This document shows positions 33,890 to 42,178 of a stretch of 64,000 bases of DNA, one piece after another. The position numbers were made by a program, and so were the translations under genes. Numbering within the stretch: the stretch's first letter is position 1; each line of letters starts with the position of its first letter. Source of the DNA: Halobacteriovoraceae bacterium (lineage in GTDB: Bacteria > Bdellovibrionota > Bacteriovoracia > Bacteriovoracales > Bacteriovoracaceae); NCBI GenBank assembly GCA_002711995.1, contig PASN01000019.1, positions 248,001 through 312,000 of the forward strand, in the 5' to 3' direction. The notes under the pieces were generated by a model. It was not told the origin of the DNA. It saw nothing but the letters and a program-made list of their open reading frames with translations, and did not search any database.

Positions 33890-34981
33890 GTGATTTCAAA
33901 AAAAATAGATGCGTTTGAAAAATCCTTTTCCTCGCGCTCAATAAAGAGAGCTGGCCTAGTCGATGGCTTTGCTGGAGTCTCTCTTCTTTATCTTGAAGCT
34001 TACCATAAAACCAAAAATGAGGGGTATTACTCCAAAGCACTTGGTTATTTAAAGCTCTCATTGGCGAAAGAGTCTGCCTCCAAAGTTCGCACTCCCTTTC
34101 TTTTTGGTGGGTCACTAGGAATTACATGGGTCCTGAAGCGAGCTTTAGAAGTTCACAATTCCCCAGCATTAGAGTCACAATTCAATAAGAGGTTCTCCTT
34201 ACATAGCGGTTTGGCACAATACCTCGACCAGGAGGGAAGGTATGAATTGATGTCTGGAGCTGTTGGAGTAGGAGTGTTGGCAAAGTCTTTAGGCGATGAA
34301 GAACTTTTGGGCGAGGTGTTGAACTATCTTGAAAGATTTTTAGTTAAAGATGAACTGTACGATGGGCACTCTTTTTATAGATCACTTGAAGATACATCTG
34401 AAATCTGGAATCCTGATGCTCAGACAACTAATAGAATTAACACCGGCCTATCACATGGAATCTCTGGCGTTTTGCTTTTCCTAAACGGGTTGGAAGATCC
34501 CCGCGCCATAAGTATCCAGGACGCTCTGGCACAAACGCTTATTTATATAAACCAAAACAAAGAAACGAAGTCGCTTCCATCATATTTTCCGGCCAGTGAA
34601 GGGCCTAAACAGAACTCTTGGTGTTACGGTGACATGGGCGTAGGTTTGGCCTTGGCCGCATACGGTGTTAAGAGGGAAAACTCTCTAGCTCTTGAAACTG
34701 GAAAGGAAATCTTTTTAAGAGGCCGAACACTCTTTCAGAAGCAAAAACAAAAATCGCTTTGCCTTTGTCACGGCGTTTCAGTAGTGAAGCTTATGCTTAT
34801 TAACTTTAATAGGCTCACAAACTCTGATCTCACACTGAGTGCTGAAGAAGAGGCCTTGCTTAATACAGAGTTTAATGATTTCGCCTTCATTAACGGAGAT
34901 GCAGGACGACTTCTCGCCCAGTGCAGTTCTCTTGACTCGGTTACTGGTTGGGAAGGCCTGCTTTTGTTGAGGGGGTTTTAA
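33890..34981 (+). CDS. lanC: LanC-like lanthionine synthetase
   Basis: The 363-aa protein starts at GTG 33890, four bases after the precursor stop. LanC landmarks are G-L-V-D-G-F-A-G-V-S-L-L-Y, G-L-S-H-G-I-S-G-V, and the zinc ligands Cys245 in W-C-Y-G, Cys293 and His294 in L-C-H-G. All three ligands are present, so the enzyme should be able to activate Cys thiols and add them to dehydroalanine. It is immediately followed by LanB with no gap, and together with the precursor forms the catalytic core of a class I lanthipeptide system. Confidence 0.92.
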   Translation: MISKKIDAFEKSFSSRSIKRAGLVDGFAGVSLLYLEAYHKTKNEGYYSKALGYLKLSLAKESASKVRTPFLFGGSLGITWVLKRALEVHNSPALESQFNKRFSLHSGLAQYLDQEGRYELMSGAVGVGVLAKSLGDEELLGEVLNYLERFLVKDELYDGHSFYRSLEDTSEIWNPDAQTTNRINTGLSHGISGVLLFLNGLEDPRAISIQDALAQTLIYINQNKETKSLPSYFPASEGPKQNSWCYGDMGVGLALAAYGVKRENSLALETGKEIFLRGRTLFQKQKQKSLCLCHGVSVVKLMLINFNRLTNSDLTLSAEEEALLNTEFNDFAFINGDAGRLLAQCSSLDSVTGWEGLLLLRGF

Positions 34982-37606
34982 GTGAGAGGCAGGCCTAAGA
35001 TTTGTTTTTTTAAAAGCCCAGCTCTTGATGTTGATCTAGCAAGAAAACTTCTTTCACTCTCGCAAATTGAGCTAAAGGAAGAGCTTGATTACTTATTTGA
35101 ATTGCCACATGTTAACTTTGCAATTCGGGCCTCTTCCCCTTCATTTTATGAGAGTTTCAAAAACAAAGCTTTTGACACAGCAGACCTTTATTTTACACTT
35201 ATGAATTACATTGTCCGAATGTGTCTTAGACCGACTGCATTTGGCATAATGGCGAGCACGGCAGTAGGAGAGCTATCCTCTTCAACAGATCTTACAGAAG
35301 GACAGGTTAAAGTTTTAAAAACCTTGCCTGAAAATGGCGAGGATATGTTGGCGCTCAATCCAACAATCTTTAAATCCGCAGGAAAGCTCTATTTCTATCG
35401 TTGGGTAGACGAGGGGCCAATAAGACGTTTTAAGTATCAAAGCCTAGAGCTCGATAAAAAACTAGAAAAACATTTAAATTTCCTTAAAAAGCCGCTTCCA
35501 GCAGAAAAAGTATATAAACTATTTGGTTCCAAGCAAGAGAGTAAACTAGTGGCGTCTTTAAAAGATGCTGGCGTCTTAGTTGATGCTTTTGGAAAAACGG
35601 CCATTGGAAACTATCATATGAATGAAGTCGGGCAGGGGACTTCTGTAAAGAGTTCTTTGGAAATCTACAATCATGTGTCTTATGATTCCTCACCTAAAAC
35701 ACTTTCAATAAAATTTGAACACAAAGCACGAAAAGCACTTTCAGTTTTAAACAGCATTTATCATGCTCGCAATCGCAAGGCCTCTTATCATCAGTTGTTA
35801 GATGAATTTAAAAAAGACTTCCTTGCCTTTTACGAGGATCATCAGGTGCCTCTTTTGGAATGCATCGATTCTTTTAGGGGAGTTGGTTTCTCTAAAGGAG
35901 AAACAGTTCGCTACGTTGAATTTCCAGAGAAAACAGTGCAATACATGGCCGAAAAAATTTACTCAAAACAAGTACAAGAGACTGGATCATGGGAGCTTAC
36001 AAACGAGGATGCAACGAAACTTTCCTCTATGGGGAAGTCCGATCAAGGTTATACAACTTTGAGTAGAAAATTTTCTGTAAGTGCCAAGTTAGGTCTTTTA
36101 GATCATGAGGATGGTGCCGTTCTTAAAGCTTCTGTTTGTGGGAGTTACTATGCTCCTCACTACAGGTGGAGTATCCTTTCAAATGAGTTGGCCTCGTGCT
36201 TAACTGATCAATTGCCAAAAAGCGACAGTAATTTTGTCTATGCAGATATCGAGTTTTATCCAGGAGAGCGAAGTGCCTCCTATATTAGACGAGGCCCATT
36301 GGCAGAATATTACATTCCTATTACTGGTTTTACCAAGGATGCCAATGCTATTTTAATGTCCGATATATTGGTTAGTGTGAATCAAGGATTTATCAGTTTA
36401 TGGAGTAAGAAATTAAAAAGGTATGTGATTCCTCTTCCGATGCATAATTACAACTTCATGTATGATCCTCTTCCCGCAGTGCGGTTTTTAAATTCAGTTG
36501 CCCGTCAAGACTGCCCGGATTTTCTAAAATGGGTTTGGCCGCAAGAATTAGAGGCCAGATTCCTTCCCAGGGTAAGCATAGATGGGATAATCCTCAGCCC
36601 GAAGACTTGGAGGTTTTCTAAAACAGAGTTTTTAACAAACTATGAAAAAACAGAGTTTCGTTCACTTTATAGGCTTGATAAATTCGTGAACTTAAGAGAT
36701 GGGGACTCTTTCGTAACTCTAGACTTAGATGATCATAAAAGAGTTGAAAAGGAAGTCAAAAGAGCAAAGTCTGCAATATTAAACTTTGAAGAGTGCTGGC
36801 AACTTTCGACAAAAACAGAAAAAGTTTTTGAGGTTGGAGTTCCCATTGAACTAGAACACGAAAACGATGTCAATGTAGTTAGCTTTGAATCCTTAAATGC
36901 TGGACGACGAGAATTCAACGAATACTCAGAGAACTTTTCCAATTTCACCGCTTTTGAAGTGCTGTGTTCGGGACTTGACGCATACGAAGTACTAGAAGAG
37001 GTCGGGAATGCTATTGGGCAGAACTTCTTTTATATTTTCTATCCCTCCCGCTTTAAAAATAAGACTGAAATTAGATTTAGATTCGTTAATGGTAATTTTA
37101 TAGACTATGCAGCTCTCAACAAAAGCTTGACGGATATGCGCTCCAATGGACTTATTTTTGATTTTTCATTTAAGTCTTATGAGACGGACTTTGTTTTTTT
37201 CGGGGACGACATAGAGGCCCTTAAATTGCTCTACATCCATGCCAGTGACTACTTTAGACAAAGAATAGCAAGCGGGAAAACGGAAGAGCAACTTTTCTTG
37301 GATTACGCAGTCTATACATTAAATCTTGCTGATACACTTGGGCTAAGGCCCATTGACTTTAATAAAATTGAACCATCTATAAGAAATAAAACAACAAAAG
37401 CGATGGTTAAGTCCTTCTTTGTAAGCAGCGTGGCAGATAAAAAATCTCGGCCCAAAGTGGATTTTCCTGAGTTAAGTATCAATGCAAAAGAAAAGGTCTT
37501 TTTCAGAATGCTTCACATGAATGGACTAAGATGCTCACCACTGAATGCAGTAAGCTTTGAATCCGCAATGGCACAGTGTCTACGTGTTATGGGGAAAAAT
37601 GTTTGA
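34982..37606 (+). CDS. lanB: LanB-type lantibiotic dehydratase, single chain
   Basis: An 874-aa protein starting at GTG directly after the LanC stop. The N-terminal region has F-A-I-R-A-S-S-P-S-F-Y and Y-I-V-R-M-C-L-R-P-T-A-F-G-I, typical of the tRNA-Glu-dependent glutamylation domain. From about residue 650 there is a SpaB_C-like elimination domain with F-F-Y-I-F-Y ... E-I-R-F-R-F and a C-terminal M-L-H-M-N-G-L-R, corresponding to R-Y, H-L-R-L-R and H-M-x-x-N-R in relatives. The R of R-Y is missing. At 874 aa it is shorter than NisB-type proteins (about 1000). It should dehydrate Ser in the precursor. The 3' end overlaps the convergent glycosyltransferase. Confidence 0.88.
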   Translation: MRGRPKICFFKSPALDVDLARKLLSLSQIELKEELDYLFELPHVNFAIRASSPSFYESFKNKAFDTADLYFTLMNYIVRMCLRPTAFGIMASTAVGELSSSTDLTEGQVKVLKTLPENGEDMLALNPTIFKSAGKLYFYRWVDEGPIRRFKYQSLELDKKLEKHLNFLKKPLPAEKVYKLFGSKQESKLVASLKDAGVLVDAFGKTAIGNYHMNEVGQGTSVKSSLEIYNHVSYDSSPKTLSIKFEHKARKALSVLNSIYHARNRKASYHQLLDEFKKDFLAFYEDHQVPLLECIDSFRGVGFSKGETVRYVEFPEKTVQYMAEKIYSKQVQETGSWELTNEDATKLSSMGKSDQGYTTLSRKFSVSAKLGLLDHEDGAVLKASVCGSYYAPHYRWSILSNELASCLTDQLPKSDSNFVYADIEFYPGERSASYIRRGPLAEYYIPITGFTKDANAILMSDILVSVNQGFISLWSKKLKRYVIPLPMHNYNFMYDPLPAVRFLNSVARQDCPDFLKWVWPQELEARFLPRVSIDGIILSPKTWRFSKTEFLTNYEKTEFRSLYRLDKFVNLRDGDSFVTLDLDDHKRVEKEVKRAKSAILNFEECWQLSTKTEKVFEVGVPIELEHENDVNVVSFESLNAGRREFNEYSENFSNFTAFEVLCSGLDAYEVLEEVGNAIGQNFFYIFYPSRFKNKTEIRFRFVNGNFIDYAALNKSLTDMRSNGLIFDFSFKSYETDFVFFGDDIEALKLLYIHASDYFRQRIASGKTEEQLFLDYAVYTLNLADTLGLRPIDFNKIEPSIRNKTTKAMVKSFFVSSVADKKSRPKVDFPELSINAKEKVFFRMLHMNGLRCSPLNAVSFESAMAQCLRVMGKNV

Positions 37607-38633
37607 GAATGTTTTGTGCTATATGGTTTTGTGGGTCGTAAATACTAGCTCTAAATAAATCCCGGACCTTTTCCATGTCTTGGGATTCAAATTTTGAAGT
37701 ATAATTTAAGATCTGCTCGATGTTTAAAGCTTTTGGTTTGAGGTGCTCACAAAGCTTTGGAAAAGTAGAAGGAGGCTCGTTTAAGGCCTTCTCTATAAAG
37801 TCCACCGTTCTAGTTATGCGCGACTGCATATTCTCTTTAGTTATGTGATGGCCAAACACACTTGGTGGTACCTTTAAAATGTTTTCCCCTGCCAGATCTT
37901 TATGTGCTCCCCAATCACTTACAATTAGTGGAAATCCTACTTCTTGGGCCTGTGCCGCACTGACGCCGAAATCCTCGAACAAGTTAGTGCTGAAATTGAT
38001 CATCACAGAATCTTTGGGGAGGGTCTCTTGCCAATTGAGTCCTAGGTCTCCTTTAATTTCTGGAGTAAACTTCCATTTCAATTTTTTTATGGCATTCCGG
38101 GCGAGATACTCCTCAGGTTTAGGAGAGCAAATAGTTAGTTTGACTTCACCTTGAGAGCGTTTTTGAATCTCGTTAACCACGCCAATGGTGAGTTCTATGT
38201 TTTTACTTAACGCATAGCTACTGCTCATAACAAAGTGGAAGTTTTCCTTTGTTGAAGGAAGCGGATATGGAGACTGCGGCATGGGAAAAATTTCGTAGCG
38301 AGGGATGACACCGATGCTAGACAACGATATGCCCACGAGGTCATTTATAATCCTTTTCATGTCGTGACACAGGACCCATAGGCGATATTTAGGTTTTCTA
38401 GGCCAATTTTTTGCCCATACAATGGTTTGTAAAGCGTCACCAAATAGAACGACGTCAATGATTTCCTGGCCTGGCCAGATTAAGTCGCAGGCGTGGTTTG
38501 GAAAAGCGGAAGTGTAGGTTCCATGAATTCGATGAAAATAGTCAGAGACCTTGTCTTGCAGGATCATCAGGCTAGGGTAGGCCAACTCCTTTTCCAGCAG
38601 GTATTGGTAATATTTTTGTTTTGAGGGCAGCAT
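37587..38633 (-). CDS. GT4-like glycosyltransferase in the RiPP locus
   Basis: A 348-aa soluble protein. The C-terminal half has F-E-D-F-G-V-S-A-A-Q-A-Q-E-V-G-F-P-L-I-V-S-D-W, typical of the E-x-F-G ... E-A-x-A-x-G-x-P-V nucleotide-sugar site of GT-B (GT4) enzymes. It is the only gene in the locus on the minus strand. Its start region overlaps the upstream region of the second PqqD-like gene, and its end overlaps lanB by 20 bases. It could glycosylate the peptide, but glycan or lipid acceptors cannot be excluded. Confidence 0.75.
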   Translation of the reverse strand: MLPSKQKYYQYLLEKELAYPSLMILQDKVSDYFHRIHGTYTSAFPNHACDLIWPGQEIIDVVLFGDALQTIVWAKNWPRKPKYRLWVLCHDMKRIINDLVGISLSSIGVIPRYEIFPMPQSPYPLPSTKENFHFVMSSSYALSKNIELTIGVVNEIQKRSQGEVKLTICSPKPEEYLARNAIKKLKWKFTPEIKGDLGLNWQETLPKDSVMINFSTNLFEDFGVSAAQAQEVGFPLIVSDWGAHKDLAGENILKVPPSVFGHHITKENMQSRITRTVDFIEKALNEPPSTFPKLCEHLKPKALNIEQILNYTSKFESQDMEKVRDLFRASIYDPQNHIAQNILKHFSP

Positions 38634-38650
38634 CTACAAATGATATAAAT

Positions 38651-38929
38651 ATGTATATGAAAAATCCAATAATATTTAGGCCCCCAGAGTCTGTCAGCCG
38701 GGTTAACACCAATGGCAGTGTCTCGGTCGTTCTCTTCGGCCAGGATGCCCCCCGCCACTATGTTTTGGAAGGTGAGGATAGCACTTTATATTCACTTGTG
38801 AATGGTGAGCGTGCAACTAGTCAGATCATGGAAGAGTTCTTTTTGATCCATCATGAGAATTCACAGGTAATATTTTTTAGAAGACTAAAAAAACTCCTCA
38901 ACTCGGGGGTCGTGGTTGTCGACGTCTAA
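38651..38929 (+). CDS. PqqD-like RiPP recognition element (second copy)
   Basis: The frame is open from TTG 38621, but ATG 38651 or 38657 is more likely, giving about 92 aa. The segment Y-V-L-E-G-E-D-S-T-L-Y-S-L-V-N-G followed by helices (I-M-E-E-F-F, R-R-L-K-K-L-L-N-S-G-V-V) fits the PqqD-like winged helix. The gene overlaps the next by 14 bases. Two separate PqqD-like proteins in one locus suggest two different modification steps, each with its own recognition element. Confidence 0.65.
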   Translation: MYMKNPIIFRPPESVSRVNTNGSVSVVLFGQDAPRHYVLEGEDSTLYSLVNGERATSQIMEEFFLIHHENSQVIFFRRLKKLLNSGVVVVDV

Positions 38930-39410
38930 AAAGGATAAATGGCTTTTTCGTTTTTTTATTTTTAATTCTTTGCTGTTTCTAACAGCACCTCTAGCGCTTC
39001 ACTTGCCAGGTGACTGGGGTGCCTTCTCCAAAGCAAGGCTGTACTACAGGGCCATAACAGGTGTGGGCTATCGCTACAATATGTTTGCTCCAGAAATTTC
39101 TCCCACGAAGTATCATGTTCAATTTATTGTTTTTAATGAGGAAGGGTCAAAGACCATCGATTTTAAAAGAATTGTTCCCCAAATGCACAGGGCCAACTTC
39201 GAGTATGAACTTGGAATCGGTGGTGGAACATTTCGCGGTATTTCTGAGCACCTACCAATGCTTGAGAAGCTCATTGAGACAAAGTACCTATCTAAGGGGG
39301 TCGATAGATTGCGAGTTCAGGTAGTCGAGTATGAATTTGAATCTTTATACTCTAACAAAAAACCATTAAGAGTGGAAAGAGTGTTGTGGAGCAAAGATTA
39401 CGATGGATAA
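38916..39410 (+). CDS. SdpA/DUF5819-like membrane-anchored protein
   Basis: The only available start is TTG 38916, with GGGGG upstream, inside the end of the PqqD-like gene. The 164-aa protein has one N-terminal membrane segment (F-F-I-F-N-S-L-L-F-L-T) and then a soluble domain with G-Y-R-Y-N-M-F-A-P-E, close to the W-x-M/F-F-A-P motif of DUF5819/SdpA-like proteins. These normally pair with HTTM membrane proteins, as seen here with the next gene (8-base overlap). In Bacillus, SdpA and SdpB together mature the SdpC toxin. The homology is inferred from pattern and context. Confidence 0.62.
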   Translation: MSTSKKDKWLFRFFIFNSLLFLTAPLALHLPGDWGAFSKARLYYRAITGVGYRYNMFAPEISPTKYHVQFIVFNEEGSKTIDFKRIVPQMHRANFEYELGIGGGTFRGISEHLPMLEKLIETKYLSKGVDRLRVQVVEYEFESLYSNKKPLRVERVLWSKDYDG

Positions 39411-40176
39411 GTTTCTAAAGGCTCTTTACGTTCCTAAAAATCTTTTTGAATCTAGCTTCCTTCTTGGACTGCTAATCTGTTTTTTCTTCAATTTTTTAGT
39501 GACACTTGCTTCTACGATTACAGGGGTCGAGATAGGAATTCCAATTCAACTGGATGTTTTTTTGATTCTTGGTTTTGATTTGGCAACCCTTGCGTCCTAC
39601 AGATTTAGCAAAAAGATGTTTCTGTTTATGGCGTTTGTTAGCACTTCGTGCAAAATGACCTTCGACCTATTTTACGGAGATGCTGGGCACATTTTCTTTC
39701 AGAAATTTCTGTTTTTAGGTTTGCTGATCTCCTTCATGAGCTCAGAAGAAAAGAAGCGAACTCTTCGCGTGGGTGCGGTTTTGTTATTGCTGCTTTCCTA
39801 TTTCTTTACCGGTTTTCAGAAACTCTTTTCAGACGACTTCGTGACAGGCAATGCTGTCCTTAAAGTCTTTGGCTCTCCTGTGTGGAGTTTTGTTGGTCAC
39901 AATACAGTGGTCAAAGTCGCCGAAGCGGCACCCGCCATTCTTACTCTCGCCGGAGTAGCTGTGCTTCTTATAGAGCTCATCCTTCCTTGGCTCTTTATAA
40001 TGCTACCTAGGACGAGGAAGCTTTCTCTGTTTACGTTTTTGATATTTCACGCCGTCACTTTTATATTTTTAGAGCTTACGACTTTCCCTATATTTATGAT
40101 CATTCTAGACCTTTGCGTTTTAGGTCCCGTAGTCTACTATAACGGTGAAAGAAATTTAAAAAAGGAACTGATGTGA
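39403..40176 (+). CDS. HTTM (SdpB-like) multi-pass membrane protein
   Basis: A 257-aa integral membrane protein with about six hydrophobic helices. S-Y-F-F-T-G-F-Q-K-L-F-S-D-D-F and the paired H-N-T-V ... F-H-A-V-T-F-I-F-L-E-L-T-T-F-P-I-F-M are typical of HTTM proteins, the superfamily of vitamin-K-dependent carboxylase and SdpB. It overlaps the SdpA-like gene and the following DUF3050 gene, so three proteins are translationally coupled. A role in processing or export of the modified peptide is the working hypothesis. Confidence 0.78.
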   Translation: MDKFLKALYVPKNLFESSFLLGLLICFFFNFLVTLASTITGVEIGIPIQLDVFLILGFDLATLASYRFSKKMFLFMAFVSTSCKMTFDLFYGDAGHIFFQKFLFLGLLISFMSSEEKKRTLRVGAVLLLLLSYFFTGFQKLFSDDFVTGNAVLKVFGSPVWSFVGHNTVVKVAEAAPAILTLAGVAVLLIELILPWLFIMLPRTRKLSLFTFLIFHAVTFIFLELTTFPIFMIILDLCVLGPVVYYNGERNLKKELM

Positions 40177-40928
40177 TTATAGAATTCGAAAATGAGGTTA
40201 TGCAAAAAATGATTCCATTGGAAAGGCACAAGCTTTTCTCCAAAATTCAATCAGGTGGAGACCTCAGAAGCTTTATGGAAAGGCATGTTTATGCGGTGTT
40301 TGACTTCATGAGCTTGGCCAAAGCATTGCAAAATGAATTCGCACCCTGTTCTGGTGTTTGGACTATGCCAAAGTCTAATAAGATGGCCCGGTTTATAAAT
40401 GAAATTATTCTATGCGAAGAATCAGATGAATTGCCATCTGGTGAATATATGAGCCATTTTGAAATGTATTGTATGGCAATGGATGAGGTTCATGCTGACA
40501 AGACTAGCGCCATGAGTTTTATGAAAGCTGTTAACGCTTCTGGCGTGAGTACAGCGTTAAGAGAAGCTACAATGCCCAACTCATCTAGAAATTTTTTGAA
40601 ATCAACATTTGAAGTTTTAGAAAGAGGGAAAATTCATGAAATCGCAGCTTTCTTTTGTTTTGGCCGTGAAAAGTGCATCCCCCTGATGTTCCAATCTCTT
40701 CTAGATGATATGAAAATATCAGAATCCGACGCTCCCATATTTTATCACTACCTCAAAAGGCATATTGAAGTGGATGGTGACTCCCATGGACCGCTAGCTC
40801 TTGAAATGATGGAGTTCATTTGTGGGACAGATGATCAGATGTGGGAAGAGTCCAAATCTGCAGCGATTAGCGCGATTGATTGTAGAATTGCATTTTGGGA
40901 CGAAGTCGCAGAAGAAATTAAAAAGTAA
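40173..40928 (+). CDS. DUF3050 heme-oxygenase-fold protein
   Basis: The start is GTG 40173 (GTGA overlap with the HTTM stop; AAAGGA upstream). The 251-aa protein shows the DUF3050 pattern: F-M-E-R-H-V-Y-A-V-F-D-F-M-S-L, E-E-S-D-E ... Y-M-S-H-F-E-M-Y, and Y-L-K-R-H-I-E-V-D-G-D-S-H-G-P. The spaced Glu/His residues are those of heme-oxygenase-like di-iron oxidases. It could oxidise the peptide or an amino-acid side chain; no activity is established for the family. It is the last gene of the RiPP operon and a palindromic hairpin follows. Confidence 0.8.
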   Translation: MIIEFENEVMQKMIPLERHKLFSKIQSGGDLRSFMERHVYAVFDFMSLAKALQNEFAPCSGVWTMPKSNKMARFINEIILCEESDELPSGEYMSHFEMYCMAMDEVHADKTSAMSFMKAVNASGVSTALREATMPNSSRNFLKSTFEVLERGKIHEIAAFFCFGREKCIPLMFQSLLDDMKISESDAPIFYHYLKRHIEVDGDSHGPLALEMMEFICGTDDQMWEESKSAAISAIDCRIAFWDEVAEEIKK

Positions 40929-40976
40929 GTGATCATATAGGCAAGTATCTTAGCCTCCTAGCTACGCCTATTTTGG

Positions 40977-41009
40977 CCTTTGCCAAATTTGGCATAAAGG
41001 ACCACTTTT
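40977..41009 (+). terminator. Palindromic terminator after the RiPP locus
   Basis: A perfect 14-base palindrome TGCCAAATTTGGCA (40981-40994) extends to a longer stem with CCTT/AAGG flanks and a two-base bulge, and a TTTTT run follows at 41005-41009. It marks the 3' border of the RiPP operon. The rest of 41010-41227 shows no convincing gene. Confidence 0.65.
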
Positions 41010-41227
41010 TAAAGAGAGTGCCCTGTTCTATGGTCAAAACTCAATCAATTCAGAATATCACAATAGTCATACTAACCTTTGTTTATCCTAAGTCACTAAT
41101 AGTTGGCGATACAAACTTGGCCTAGGCCTGTATTAAGCAGAACCTCAAATCTAATGTAACATAAAATTGTTAAGGAATTTTTTATCAATACAGATAAAGA
41201 GTATGAGGTTTAATAAAAAGGTTGTTT

Positions 41228-42178
41228 TTGAATAAATTGAAATTGAGTACAATATTTCTTATAGCAGTATTGGTTAACACTCAAGCTAACACGACAATTA
41301 CTCATATTGTTCGCAGAGGAGAAACTCTCTCTGAAATACTTTACCGGTACAATTTAAAGCCTCTTTATGGGAAGAACGGTAGTGTTCTAAGAACGATCAA
41401 TAGCAATCCACAACTCAAGTCTTCCAAGGGAAATTCACTTGAACCTGGTCAAGGCCTTAAACTATATAGTGGTAAACAATCAATAAAGGCAGAGAAACTA
41501 AACTCTATCTCTAGAACTTTCAAAAGTTCGGATCGTCTCACAACTTCATTTTACTCAGGATACTTGGGAGTCAAAGGGAAAGATCATAACGGCAGCTCTG
41601 GTGAGATCCTTTCCAAACTTTACCATGGGGTCGGTCTTGAGTGGAGCAGCTTACTTACTAAGAATTATAAAATAGAATTCTCGGCTGCGTATTGGGATGT
41701 TGAAATTCAAGACTCTCAATAGGCAAGCCTTGTTAACAAGGATCAAAATATAAAGAAGGTTGGCTCAAGTCTTGAAAGAAAAATTGGTAACTACAATATT
41801 GAGTTGGGGTATAGTCTTAGAGATCAAATCTTTTATAGAGCTATAAGCACCAATAACTATAAAGTTCACACCGTAACGAATCATCAAGTTTATATAACGG
41901 CGGAGAGTCGTATTTATCAACTTAGGCAATCCTCTTTCAATTTGGGGTTGGGGTTAAACTACAATAATTACAACTCACCTGAAGATTTAATTATTAAACC
42001 GGGTACAGGTTATCTCGCTTTTATACAGTATGAAAAAACACAGGCCAAAAAGTCTTTGGGCGCAAGTCTTTATTTTGAAACAAATGGTTTTGAATCATCG
42101 GGTTCGAGCATGGAGTACAGCTCATTGTTTTTTAAGTTGGATTATGGAATTGAGTTATTTGAAGGAGAGAGCTTATGA
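41228..42178 (+). pseudogene. LysM plus outer-membrane beta-barrel-like protein with one in-frame stop
   Basis: The frame starts best at TTG 41228 (AAAAGG upstream) with a signal peptide. It then encodes a LysM-like segment (I-V-R-R-G-E-T-L-S-E-I-L-Y-R-Y-N) and a beta-barrel-like remainder with alternating strands (Y-K-I-E-F-S-A-A-Y-W-D-V). A TAG at 41720-41722 (codon 165) interrupts it. The same frame continues to 42178, and its stop overlaps the next start as ATGA, indicating that the full-length gene was functional and coupled. Likely a peptidoglycan-binding outer-membrane protein. Whether it is now dead, read through or misread is open. Confidence 0.72.

Noticed and set aside
41030-41125. 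A 31-codon frame after the RiPP operon as a possible second precursor
   Set aside because: No Cys, no ribosome site, and it lies beyond the terminator hairpin.
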